DNA of 64,000 nt. Source: Marinarcus sediminis (GTDB lineage Bacteria; Campylobacterota; Campylobacteria; Campylobacterales; Arcobacteraceae). The stretch is taken from the NCBI RefSeq assembly GCF_048571275.1, contig NZ_CP182357.1, positions 868,001 through 932,000 on the forward strand. The letters run 5' to 3'. This document shows positions 1 to 8,242 of the stretch, one piece after another. Under the pieces are notes generated by a model. The model was not told where the DNA came from and did not search any database. It was given only the letters and a program-made list of their open reading frames with translations. How positions within the stretch are numbered: position 1 is the first letter of the stretch; each line of letters starts with the position of its first letter. Position numbers and translations under genes: made by a program.

Positions 1-632
1 CTGAACCATTTGAACACTTAGTTATTGACTTACCAGATGAACACAGTGGGGCAATCATTGAAAAACTGGGAAAAAGAAAAGCGAATATGACCAATATGGT
101 TCCAATGGGTGAAGGTTATACAAGACTTGAATTTGAAATTCCTGCACGAGGGTTAATTGGTATTCGAACAGAGTTTTTAACGGAAACAAAAGGTGAGGGT
201 GTAATGAACCACTCATTCTTAGAGTTCAGACCATACTCAGGAACAGTTGAATCAAGAAAATATGGAGCATTGGTCTCTATGGAAGCGGGAGAAGCTGTAG
301 GGTATTCAATTTTTAACTTACAAGACAGAGGGGTTATGTTTGTTAAACCTCAAGATAAAGTTTATGTAGGAATGGTTATTGGTGAACACGCAAAAGGGAA
401 CGATTTAGATGTTAACCCAACCAAAGGGAAACAACAATCAAATGTACGATCTTCTGGAGCAGATGAAGCAATTAAATTGGTTCCACCAAGACAAATGTCT
501 TTAGAAAACGCTTTAGAGTGGATTGAAGAAGATGAGTTGGTTGAAGTTACACCAAAAAGTGTAAGAGTAAGAAAAAGAGAACTTGACCCAACTGTAAGAA
601 AAAGATCAGCAAAAAAAGAGAAATTTGCGTAA
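1..632 (+). CDS. typA: TypA/BipA ribosome-associated GTPase, C-terminal part
   Basis: This is the last 209 residues of a translational GTPase of the BipA/TypA family; the start lies left of the window and the open frame begins at base 3. The opening residues (EPFEHLVIDLPDEHSG) fit the EF-G domain V-like region, and the following ARGLIGIRTEFLT and GEGVMNHSF stretches fit the BipA-specific C-terminal domain that binds the ribosome. The family has about 600 residues, so roughly a third is present and the GTPase domain is off the edge. BipA acts in ribosome assembly and stress adaptation. A rho-independent terminator follows directly. The family call is secure. Confidence 0.95.
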   Translation, partial: EPFEHLVIDLPDEHSGAIIEKLGKRKANMTNMVPMGEGYTRLEFEIPARGLIGIRTEFLTETKGEGVMNHSFLEFRPYSGTVESRKYGALVSMEAGEAVGYSIFNLQDRGVMFVKPQDKVYVGMVIGEHAKGNDLDVNPTKGKQQSNVRSSGADEAIKLVPPRQMSLENALEWIEEDELVEVTPKSVRVRKRELDPTVRKRSAKKEKFA

Positions 633-655
633 TCATTACGTTATAGAACTTTGAT

Positions 656-690
656 AAAAGGGGAAGAGGTTGCACTCTTTCCCTTTTTTT
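656..690 (+). terminator. Rho-independent terminator of typA
   Basis: A hairpin with left arm AAAAGGGGAAGAG and right arm CTCTTTCCCTTTT, loop GTTGCA, followed by an uninterrupted T run, starts 24 nt after the typA stop codon. Pairing is complete apart from a G-U wobble. Confidence 0.85.
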
Positions 691-700
691 TGATTAAAAA

Positions 701-727
701 TTAGCACTCTATATTGACAAGTGCTAA
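701..727 (+). promoter_or_regulatory. CIRCE operator (HrcA binding site)
   Basis: TTAGCACTC (701-709), a 9-nt spacer and AAGTGCTAA (719-727) match the CIRCE consensus TTAGCACTC-N9-GAGTGCTAA except at one base. CIRCE is the operator of the heat-shock repressor HrcA. It overlaps the -35 box of the hsp20 promoter, where bound HrcA would block RNA polymerase. Confidence 0.9.
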
Positions 728-743
728 TTTTGTGTGTTATAAT
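714..743 (+). promoter_or_regulatory. Sigma70-type promoter of hsp20
   Basis: TTGACA at 714-719 and TATAAT at 738-743 are separated by 18 nt. The -35 box lies inside the CIRCE element. Transcription would start near 750, leaving a leader of about 45 nt with the ribosome binding site AAGGAG at 783-788. Confidence 0.85.
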
Positions 744-794
744 TTCATAAGTTGATAAGCAATTGTCAACATACATTATTTTAAGGAGTAAGTC

Positions 795-1211
795 ATGTTA
801 ATAACAAAATTTGATCCTTTTAAACAGATGCGAGATTTAGAGAGATCATTGTATCAATACCCACAAAGCAGTGAAGGTGTTGGTGGTTTTGTTCCAGTAG
901 TCAATACACGAGAAGGGGAGTTTGCGTATCACATCGACGTTGATTTACCTGGAGTGAAAAAAGATGAAATAAAAGTTGATATTCATAAAAATGTTTTAAC
1001 CATCAGTGGAGAGCGAAAAACAAAAGAAGAAGTCAAAGAAGAGGATTATTATAAAGTAGAAACCTCTTTTGGAAAATTCTCCAGAAGTTTTACTTTGCCT
1101 GATAATGCAGATATTGAGAATGTGGAAGCGAGTTCAAAAGAGGGTGTTTTGGAGTTGGTCATTCCAAAACTCAGTGAAGAAAAACATAAAAAAATCATCA
1201 AAATTAAATAA
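795..1211 (+). CDS. Small heat-shock protein (Hsp20/alpha-crystallin family)
   Basis: A 138-residue ATP-independent holdase chaperone that binds unfolding proteins and keeps them soluble for refolding. The alpha-crystallin domain spans about residues 35-128, with the conserved region around DVDLPGVKKDEIKVDI and the EGVLELVIPK strand. The C-terminal IIKIK supplies the I-x-I motif used for oligomer assembly. Length is normal for bacterial Hsp20. The gene stands alone between two hairpins, behind a CIRCE-controlled promoter, so HrcA control is likely. A good AAGGAG ribosome binding site supports the ATG at 795. Confidence 0.95.
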   Translation: MLITKFDPFKQMRDLERSLYQYPQSSEGVGGFVPVVNTREGEFAYHIDVDLPGVKKDEIKVDIHKNVLTISGERKTKEEVKEEDYYKVETSFGKFSRSFTLPDNADIENVEASSKEGVLELVIPKLSEEKHKKIIKIK

Positions 1212-1218
1212 GAATAAA

Positions 1219-1241
1219 AAGGGGAGTTTGATACTCTCCTT
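1219..1241. terminator. Bidirectional terminator-like hairpin between hsp20 and ktrA
   Basis: AAGGGGAGT (1219-1227), a 5-nt loop and ACTCTCCTT (1233-1241) form a stem with one wobble. The genes on both sides converge here. T runs are short, so efficiency is uncertain. Confidence 0.6.
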
Positions 1242-1249
1242 GCTTTAAA

Positions 1250-1900
1250 TCAACATATTCCCGCACAAAAGTCTTGAATGTAACGCGTCTCTCCTAAAAA
1301 CACCAATAAATCCTCTTTTTTTACTTGATAACGGGGGTCAATCTCGGTACTCCATTGACCATTTGTTTTGTATGAGATGACTTTTATGTGTGGATTTTCA
1401 GACTCTATTTGCTCTATTCTTTTATACACAAAATGTTCATTGGCTAAAAGTTTGATGATTTTAATGGTATTGCTGATATCAATCTCTTCTAGAGTAACGT
1501 TTTCTATTAACTGTTTGACCAAAATTCGACCCGCAATTTTTTCGGGATACATCACTTTAAAGGCACCAATTTTTGACAAAATTTCTCCATGTGTTGAGGT
1601 GATGGCTTTGGCAATAATGTGTTTATTGTTCAAATCTTTGAGTGCCATAACCGTTAAAATACTCGCTTCAATATTTTCTCCAATACTGACAATAACGGTG
1701 TCTAAATTGTAAATGCCCACCTCTTCAAGCGCATGTTTATTTGTACTGTCAAGAACAAATGCATTGTCAACATATTCACTGATTTCTTGAACTTTTTGTT
1801 CATCATTGTCGGCTGCAATAACACTGATGTTCATCCGAGATAAACTTTTGGCAATATAAAAGCCAAATTTTCCTAATCCTAAAACGGCAATAGTTTTCAA
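1250..1900 (-). CDS. ktrA: KtrA/TrkA-type potassium uptake regulatory subunit
   Basis: A 216-residue cytoplasmic gating protein of a Ktr potassium transporter. The N-terminal RCK (TrkA-N) Rossmann domain carries GLGKFG at residues 8-13 and binds nucleotides (ATP/ADP or NAD(H) in the family). The C-terminal half, about residues 135-216, is a TrkA-C domain. It forms an octameric ring under the membrane subunit KtrB. The start codon overlaps the end of ktrB by 4 nt (ATGA), so the two are translationally coupled. The single-RCK length fits KtrA rather than the double-length TrkA of enterics. Confidence 0.9.
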   Translation of the reverse strand: MKTIAVLGLGKFGFYIAKSLSRMNISVIAADNDEQKVQEISEYVDNAFVLDSTNKHALEEVGIYNLDTVIVSIGENIEASILTVMALKDLNNKHIIAKAITSTHGEILSKIGAFKVMYPEKIAGRILVKQLIENVTLEEIDISNTIKIIKLLANEHFVYKRIEQIESENPHIKVISYKTNGQWSTEIDPRYQVKKEDLLVFLGETRYIQDFCAGIC

Positions 1901-3222
1901 ATGATAATCCTTCCTATGGGGTATTTAAAATGTTTGGTTTTTGCTTTTCCCACCAAAATGATGCCAAAGGCAAAAACACCTAAACGACCAGCAAGCATAA
2001 GCAAAATAATGATACTTTTCCCAAAGGTATCAAACTGTTGAGAAAAACTTAAAATATCTCCATTTCCTGTAGAAACTCCAACCGTTCCAAAAGCAGAGAC
2101 CACTTCAAAGAGTATTTTTAGAAAAGGCAATTTTTGTGTTTCAACTAAAATCAATACAGCAAACAGCACTAAAAAGGATGAACAGATAATAATGGCTAAG
2201 GCTTTGTTTATTATTTTTTGTTCGATGGTTCTTTGAAAAATACTGGGCTGTTGATTGCTCTCTTTTAAAATATAAATCACCGTAATGGCCAAAATAGCTA
2301 CCGTGGTAATTTTCATTCCTCCTGCTGTACTTCCTTGCCCTGAACCTATCATCATAAACAGAGTTGAAAAAAACAAAGAGGAGTCTTTTAATCCCGCAAT
2401 ATCAATGCTATTAAATCCACTGGTTCTAAAGTTGATTGAGAGGAAAAAAGCATTGAGAATCTTTTCATAAAAGTTCAATCCTCCAAATGTTTTTGGATTG
2501 ACCCACTCTATGGATAAAAACAGAACCATACCAAACAAAATCAGAATGATGGTGCCATAAATCATGATTCTGGTGTGAATGGTAAAGCGTTTTGAAAATT
2601 TTCTGTTTTCATAGATTTCAATTAATACAAAATATCCCAGACCACCACATATTACCAAACTTGAAAGCGTTATTAATGCAATGGTATCGTCTTGGTAACT
2701 CATCAAATTATTGGTAAAAAGGGAAAAACCTGCATTGTTAAATGCACTGACACTGTGAAAAATACCATACCACAAGGCATCTAAAAAATCATAATGTGCA
2801 CTGAATTGAAACGTCAAAATTAGCGCTCCAATACACTCTATGACTAAGACCACCAGAAATATCTTTTTAACGAATGAGCCCACATGTAAATCGGGTAAAT
2901 CCAGTGAGAGTTTGATGGCTCTTTTTTCATCTAAACTGAGATTATTTCGAATAAATAAGAAAAAGATAATGACCAAAGACATGTATCCAATTCCCCCAAT
3001 TTGTATGAGAAGCAGGATAATCATTTCTCCTAAAAGTGTAAAATTTTCAGAGGTGCTTGTAACAATTAATCCCGTAACACACGTGGCAGAGGCTGAGGTA
3101 AAAATGGCATCAATAAAATCCAATTTGCCTATGTGGCAAATAGGCAACGATAAGATAAGACCGCCAATTAAAATAATAAACGCATAGCCTAAGAAGATTG
3201 ATTTGACATATTTATGTCCCAT
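1897..3222 (-). CDS. ktrB: KtrB/TrkH-type potassium transporter membrane subunit
   Basis: A 441-residue integral membrane potassium (sodium-coupled in many members) uptake channel of the TrkH/KtrB superfamily. All four M1-P-M2 repeats are visible from their pore loops: ATCVTGL, FNNAGFSLF, RTSGFNSID and FGTVGVSTGN, each with the filter glycine. Length is typical. It is followed by ktrA with a 4-nt overlap and preceded, 13 nt away, by a KdpE-like regulator, so the sensor pair upstream probably controls this transporter. No Kdp ATPase genes are in the window. Confidence 0.92.
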   Translation of the reverse strand: MGHKYVKSIFLGYAFIILIGGLILSLPICHIGKLDFIDAIFTSASATCVTGLIVTSTSENFTLLGEMIILLLIQIGGIGYMSLVIIFFLFIRNNLSLDEKRAIKLSLDLPDLHVGSFVKKIFLVVLVIECIGALILTFQFSAHYDFLDALWYGIFHSVSAFNNAGFSLFTNNLMSYQDDTIALITLSSLVICGGLGYFVLIEIYENRKFSKRFTIHTRIMIYGTIILILFGMVLFLSIEWVNPKTFGGLNFYEKILNAFFLSINFRTSGFNSIDIAGLKDSSLFFSTLFMMIGSGQGSTAGGMKITTVAILAITVIYILKESNQQPSIFQRTIEQKIINKALAIIICSSFLVLFAVLILVETQKLPFLKILFEVVSAFGTVGVSTGNGDILSFSQQFDTFGKSIIILLMLAGRLGVFAFGIILVGKAKTKHFKYPIGRIII

Positions 3223-3235
3223 ATATTAAAACTCC

Positions 3236-3925
3236 TCAGTTTCCACTGCATGAAAATCTATAGCCAATGCCTGATTCTGTTTTGATGTAAATGGGTCGAG
3301 TGCTGTTCTCCTCGATTTTTTTTCTGAGGGTATTGACGTAGGTTCTTAAATATTGCATCTCATTTTGATACCCTGTTCCCCAAACGGCATTCAGAATTTG
3401 CTGGTGCGTTAAGGTTTTATTGGTATGGAGTAAAAAGTATTTCAAAAGTTCAAACTCGATGGGAGTTAATTTGAGTTTTTCCCCTTTAAAGAAGATGTCT
3501 CGTGCTGCAATATCCATCTGCAAATCATTGCATACAATTTTGTCGGAGAGTGTCTCTTCATTGATATTACGTCTTAAGTTGGCGCGTATGCGGGCGAGCA
3601 GTTCATTGACAGAAAAGGGTTTGGTGATATAATCATCTGCACCCACATCCAAAGCAGCAATGATCTCTTTTTCATCGTGACGAGCGGTCAATACAATGAC
3701 GGGAATTTTTGATATCTCTCTGATGTGTTTGATGAACTCTTTGCCATCGCCATCAGGAAGACCCAAATCGACAATGACCAAATCTGGATTGTGGCTTAAA
3801 AACATTATCATGGCATTTTTTTTATTCTCACTGGAGACAAAATTGAATTCATACTCTTTAAACGTGATTTCTAAGAGTTTTCTCACAGAGGTATCATCTT
3901 CGATAATTTGTATGAGGTTTTTCAT
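3236..3925 (-). CDS. kdpE: KdpE-like response regulator (OmpR/PhoB family)
   Basis: A 229-residue transcription factor with an N-terminal receiver and a C-terminal winged helix. The receiver has the acidic pair near residues 9-11, phospho-acceptor Asp53 in VDLGLPDGDG, and the conserved Lys in the YITKPF motif near residue 102. The winged-helix part ends with GIGYRF. The DLGLPDGDG and ALDVGADDYITKPF segments resemble KdpE closely. The start overlaps the end of the kinase gene by 4 nt. The likely role is activation of the downstream ktrBA genes under potassium limitation or salt stress; that is inferred from context. Confidence 0.85.
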   Translation of the reverse strand: MKNLIQIIEDDTSVRKLLEITFKEYEFNFVSSENKKNAMIMFLSHNPDLVIVDLGLPDGDGKEFIKHIREISKIPVIVLTARHDEKEIIAALDVGADDYITKPFSVNELLARIRANLRRNINEETLSDKIVCNDLQMDIAARDIFFKGEKLKLTPIEFELLKYFLLHTNKTLTHQQILNAVWGTGYQNEMQYLRTYVNTLRKKIEENSTRPIYIKTESGIGYRFSCSGN

Positions 3926-4953
3926 AACAAAGCCGCCTTTTTAATAATGGGCAAATCAATTTCGATTGAAATGCCATTCTCTTTTGGAAACGCTTTAATT
4001 TCACCATTGTGCAGTTTAACAATACTTTTACAAATGGCTAAACCAATACCACTTCCTGAAATGTCGTTGGTATCTTCAAGACGATAAAACTTGTCAAAAA
4101 TGTTTTTTAATTTTTTTGTATCGATATATTCACTTTGATTGAAAATCTTAATTTTTATAAATTTATTGAAATTGAGTATCTCTAAATTAATGGGTGTGTT
4201 GTTTTTAGAATATTTAAATGCATTGTCCAATAAATTTACTATCAATTGGGTTAAGAGGGTATTGTCTCCCCAATACAGACCCAATTCATCTACTTTAATA
4301 GAGAGTAACTCTTCATTTTGTTTTTGTGAAAAATCTTCTAAAGCAACGCCTATAATATCTTCAAAATCGCACCATTCGAGTTTTAAATCAATATCCCCAC
4401 TGGTTAATCTTGCACTGTCAAGTAAATTGGTGATGAGTCGTTTCATTCGTAAAGAGGCATAATTGATATCTTCTAAAAGGTTGTGCAGGCTGTTTTTGTC
4501 TAAATGTTCATTTGATAAAATCAGATTAATGGTGCCATGAATGGTAGAAAGAGGTGTTCTTAAATCGTGAGAAATAATATGCAACAAACTCTCCCTGAGT
4601 TGATTTTGTTTGGTTTGTAAATTTAAGTTTTTAGCCTGTACTGTGATAATCCAACCTACAATTGCGAAAATGATGAAACTCCAAATGTAGAGTTCATTAT
4701 GCACAGTAAAGCTATATAAAGGAGGTATATATAAGAAGTTGAAAAAGATGACGCTTAATATCGTCATAAATATAGTTGCCTTAACATTGCCATGAATTGC
4801 AACGACAACAACGGGAATGATGTGGATTAACCCGATATTGATGATATCTAAATGTTCTCTAAATATGTGGCTTATGAATGTTATTACGGCCAAAATACCT
4901 AAAGCCTTAAGTGTGTAGCTATATGGCAAATAGTTTATAAACAACTTTTTCAT
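3922..4953 (-). CDS. kdpD: Truncated KdpD-like sensor histidine kinase
   Basis: A 343-residue membrane histidine kinase that matches only the second half of KdpD. It opens with a four-helix DUF4118-type membrane block (about residues 13-105), then a HisKA domain with His129 in HIISHDLRTP, and a HATPase domain with the N-box around LLDNAFKYS and a GSGIGLAICKS segment. KdpD proteins of about 900 residues carry an N-terminal KdpD/Usp region that is absent here. Short KdpD-like kinases of this kind occur in several phyla. It begins one base inside the stop codon of a 26-codon mini-ORF. Confidence 0.85.
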   Translation of the reverse strand: MKKLFINYLPYSYTLKALGILAVITFISHIFREHLDIINIGLIHIIPVVVVAIHGNVKATIFMTILSVIFFNFLYIPPLYSFTVHNELYIWSFIIFAIVGWIITVQAKNLNLQTKQNQLRESLLHIISHDLRTPLSTIHGTINLILSNEHLDKNSLHNLLEDINYASLRMKRLITNLLDSARLTSGDIDLKLEWCDFEDIIGVALEDFSQKQNEELLSIKVDELGLYWGDNTLLTQLIVNLLDNAFKYSKNNTPINLEILNFNKFIKIKIFNQSEYIDTKKLKNIFDKFYRLEDTNDISGSGIGLAICKSIVKLHNGEIKAFPKENGISIEIDLPIIKKAALL

Positions 4954-5033
4954 TAGGCTTTAGGCAATTTTAATGCGAGGACAAATGTTAAGAATACTAA
5001 AATGAATAGCATAATAATATTGGATATCGGCAT
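4953..5033 (-). CDS. 26-residue hydrophobic mini-protein, KdpF-like in character
   Basis: A small open frame from the ATG at 5031-5033 ends in TAA whose last base is the first base of the kinase ATG (TAATG). The peptide is one short hydrophobic helix (MPISNIIMLFILVFLTFVLA, then LKLPKA), similar in size and make-up to KdpF, the 29-residue accessory of the Kdp pump, and to other regulatory membrane mini-proteins. No strong Shine-Dalgarno sits at the right distance; only a purine-rich stretch precedes it. It could be a true peptide or a translational-coupling leader. Confidence 0.45.
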   Translation of the reverse strand: MPISNIIMLFILVFLTFVLALKLPKA

Positions 5034-5251
5034 GTCTCATCTCTTTCAATCTTTCTCCTTTGTATTATATGAGATAATGTATCAATAAAATATCAATAAA
5101 CTCTAAATAATATCAAAATATTATAAAGATTTCTGTAAATTGAGCAATGAGACATACTTAAGATCTCTGAAAATAAAGGGGTGGATGATTTATTTTTATA
5201 ATATTTTTAATAAGTTACAAGTTATGATATAATAAACAAAAAGTAGAAATC

Positions 5252-6199
5252 ATGAGACAAATTCTGTTTTTATTACTTTTATTTACTCTTTTTTTGCATG
5301 CCAACGCTAAGAGGGTTTTTTATATAAATTCTTACCATTCCGGTCTTTATTGGAGTGATGGGATTGAAAAAACCATTAAAGAAGTTTTGGAAAAATCCGC
5401 ACTTCCCATTCAATTTGAAAGAGTTGAAATGGACTCAAAAAGAAATAACAGTGAATCTTATAAAAAAAGAGTAGCTCAAAAAATCAAAAATCAAATTGAA
5501 AATTTTAAACCTGATGTGATTATAGCTTCTGATGATAATGCTATTAAATATGTTATTTTACCCTATTTTAAAAATTCAACTATTCCAATTATTTTTTGCG
5601 GTATAAATGGTACTATAAAGAAGTATGAACAACTACCTAGTAATATAACTGGAATGGAAGAAGTCAAGCTTATTCCCCAACTTGTTGATACTTTAAAAAA
5701 ATATGCAAAGGGGACGAGAATAGGTAGTTTAGATGATGATTCATTTAGTGTCAAATCGCAGAATCAATTTTTTGAAAAACAGTTAAATCAAAAAATCACT
5801 AAAATGTATGCAACAACAATAGAAGAATGGAAAAAGAATTTTATATATTTACAAAATAATACAGATATTTTACTCCTTGGGAATAGTGGGGCGTTAGTAA
5901 ATTGGGATAAAAATAAAGAGGAGTTAAAAAATTTTGTCCAAAAGGAGACTAAAATACCATCTGCTGCTTGGGATATTACTTTAAATAATTTTGCTTTGCT
6001 AATTTTTGCTAATAAGCCTGAAGAGCAAGGTGAGTGCGTAGCCAATGCAGCCCTTAGAGTTCTAAAGGGTGAAAATATAAAAAATATACCAATAGTTGTA
6101 AATCAAAAAGCAAATATTTATATAAATACAACTTTAGCAAAAAAGCTTGATATCGTATTTCCTTTTGATATTATAGATAATGCGGTACTGGTCAAATGA
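5252..6199 (+). CDS. Periplasmic ABC-type substrate-binding protein (sensor partner)
   Basis: A 315-residue secreted protein with an N-terminal signal peptide (hydrophobic stretch ending in HANA, cleavage about residue 19). The mature part, from RVFYINSYHSG, matches the ABC_sub_bind family of two-lobed binding proteins (pfam04392 type), with the DVIIASDDNA segment of the first lobe. No ABC permease or ATPase is next to it. Instead its stop overlaps the start of a membrane histidine kinase by 4 nt, so it probably binds a ligand in the periplasm and presents it to that kinase. The ligand cannot be told from the sequence. Confidence 0.75.
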   Translation: MRQILFLLLLFTLFLHANAKRVFYINSYHSGLYWSDGIEKTIKEVLEKSALPIQFERVEMDSKRNNSESYKKRVAQKIKNQIENFKPDVIIASDDNAIKYVILPYFKNSTIPIIFCGINGTIKKYEQLPSNITGMEEVKLIPQLVDTLKKYAKGTRIGSLDDDSFSVKSQNQFFEKQLNQKITKMYATTIEEWKKNFIYLQNNTDILLLGNSGALVNWDKNKEELKNFVQKETKIPSAAWDITLNNFALLIFANKPEEQGECVANAALRVLKGENIKNIPIVVNQKANIYINTTLAKKLDIVFPFDIIDNAVLVK

Positions 6200-8238
6200 T
6201 AAAAAACAACTCTTTAAAAACGGCACTTTTAATTCCCATTCTTACGATTATTGTCTTGGGCATAGGTACAATTTTCTATTTTTCATATCACGATTTGAAA
6301 AAGGAGATTGACATTGCACAAGAGCAACTCTACAGTGAAAAAATTGATAATATCATTTTTCTTATCAATCAAAAATATCAAACACTTTTAAAAACACAAA
6401 TGAAAGAGGCATATGAAGAGCGATTTAAAGAGAGTACTTTAGAGATTATCAAAAAAGTTTTTGATAAAGGAAAGGAGAGTTACCCTTTTATTATAGATGA
6501 AAACAGAGTTCTTGTACTGCATAAAGTTTACAATAAAGAGAATGTCTACTTGTATCAAAATAAACCTGTATTTTTAAAAATAACAAAAGAAAAAAATGGC
6601 AATTTTGATATTTTAAAATATGATAATAATCGATGGATTATTTTTAAATATTTTGAACCTTGGGATTGGATAGTGGGATATCGAGTGAATCAAGAGCATA
6701 AATACAAAGAGTTATATGCTTTTGAGGAAGAGTTTTTGGCGATTTCTTTTGTGATATTGTTGTTTATTTCATTGCTTATTTTATTGATTGTAAGAAAAAC
6801 ATTAAAACCCATTGATAACTTATCGAATGTTTCAAAAGAGATTACCTCGGGAAATTTAAATGCAGAAATTGAAGTTTTGGGAGTTAAAGAGCTGAAAATA
6901 TTGTCAGAAAATTTCAGAAGAATGAGAGATAAGATTTCAGAAGACATTACTCAACTTAAAGTGCAAGAAGAGAAGATAAAAGCATTTAACAGCGAACTTC
7001 AAGAAGAGGTCAGATTAAGAACCAAAGAGTTGGAAACAGAAAAAGAGGTTTTTGAAACACTCTTTAATGATGCGTATGATGGGGTCTCTTTATATAAAAA
7101 GGACAGATTTATTGCTTGTAATCAGGCTCTTGTAAAGATGTTGGGTTGTGAGAGTAAAGAGGCTTTCTTAAAAATGAAAAGAGAAGATGTCTCTCCCGTA
7201 TTTCAGCCCAATGGCCAAAAATCCTCTGAATTGGCCAATAAACATATTCAAAAATGTTTGAATGAAGGAAGTGCGCAGTTTGAGTGGATGCATAAAAAAG
7301 TCAATGGAGAAGAGTTTTGGGCGGAAATTGTTTTAACAAGAATTGTTATAGACAATGAAGCTTTAGTGCATGGAGTATGGCGAAATATTCAAGATAAAAA
7401 GGCATTGGAATTAGAAATAGAGAATAAAAATATTGATTTGCAAGAGTACAATGATGAGCTTGAGGTGATGATTGAGAATTTAAGAATAACTCAAAATAAA
7501 CTTGTTGAGAGTGAAAAACTTGCCAGTCTTGGAAGTTTGGTTTCAGGCGTCGCTCATCAAATCAGTCCGCCTTTAGGACTGAGTGTTACTGTTGCTTCGC
7601 ACTTGGATTATCTTTATGAAGAGGCAAATGAAAAATTCACTCAAAAGTGTTTGAAAGAAGAGGAGTGTGAATCATATTTGAACAGTTCGACAAGTTTGGT
7701 GAAATCTATTGTATCCAATTTGACTAAAATGGAAAAAATTGTAGAAAACTTTAAACAAGTGGCCATTGATCAAACCAGTGAACAAAAAAGACTTTTTAAA
7801 GTTAAAGAGTATATAAGAGGCATACTAATCAGTATAGAGCATTTAACCAAACAACGAAATATCGAATTTAATATTGAGTGTGATGATATGCTTGAGATTA
7901 CCTCTTTTCCTGGATTTTTTGTTCAAATTATTACTCATTTGGTATCCAATTCACTTGAACATGCTTATAATCAAACAGATAAAGGTATGATTTTTATCTC
8001 TGTCAGTAAAAATGCAAAGAACCTTATGTTGAAATACCGTGATGATGGTAAAGGTATATCCAAGAAAAATTTATCAAAAATATATGAACCTTTTTTCTCA
8101 ACCAAAACAGAAAATGCCACTTTAGGGCTGGGATTAAATGTCGTGTATAATTTAGTCACAACCAATTTAAAAGGGTCAATTACGTGTGAAAGCCAAGAGG
8201 GCAAAGGGACTATGTTTAAAATAGAAATACCGCTTTAG
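6196..8238 (+). CDS. Membrane sensor histidine kinase (periplasmic sensor-HAMP-PAS-HATPase)
   Basis: A 680-residue kinase. Helix 1 (about 9-30) and helix 2 (about 178-199) enclose a periplasmic sensor of about 145 residues. They are followed by HAMP (199-252), a coiled coil, a PAS domain (about 285-400), a second coiled coil, a HisKA-like segment with His454 in GVAHQISPPLG, and a HATPase domain with N-box HLVSNSLEHAY, G1 box DDGKGIS and the GLGLNVVYNL helix. The usual NNP after the catalytic His is SPP here. Translational coupling to the binding-protein gene (ATGA overlap) suggests a two-part ligand sensor. No response regulator lies next to it. Confidence 0.88.
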   Translation: MIKNNSLKTALLIPILTIIVLGIGTIFYFSYHDLKKEIDIAQEQLYSEKIDNIIFLINQKYQTLLKTQMKEAYEERFKESTLEIIKKVFDKGKESYPFIIDENRVLVLHKVYNKENVYLYQNKPVFLKITKEKNGNFDILKYDNNRWIIFKYFEPWDWIVGYRVNQEHKYKELYAFEEEFLAISFVILLFISLLILLIVRKTLKPIDNLSNVSKEITSGNLNAEIEVLGVKELKILSENFRRMRDKISEDITQLKVQEEKIKAFNSELQEEVRLRTKELETEKEVFETLFNDAYDGVSLYKKDRFIACNQALVKMLGCESKEAFLKMKREDVSPVFQPNGQKSSELANKHIQKCLNEGSAQFEWMHKKVNGEEFWAEIVLTRIVIDNEALVHGVWRNIQDKKALELEIENKNIDLQEYNDELEVMIENLRITQNKLVESEKLASLGSLVSGVAHQISPPLGLSVTVASHLDYLYEEANEKFTQKCLKEEECESYLNSSTSLVKSIVSNLTKMEKIVENFKQVAIDQTSEQKRLFKVKEYIRGILISIEHLTKQRNIEFNIECDDMLEITSFPGFFVQIITHLVSNSLEHAYNQTDKGMIFISVSKNAKNLMLKYRDDGKGISKKNLSKIYEPFFSTKTENATLGLGLNVVYNLVTTNLKGSITCESQEGKGTMFKIEIPL

Positions 8239-8242
8239 TATA

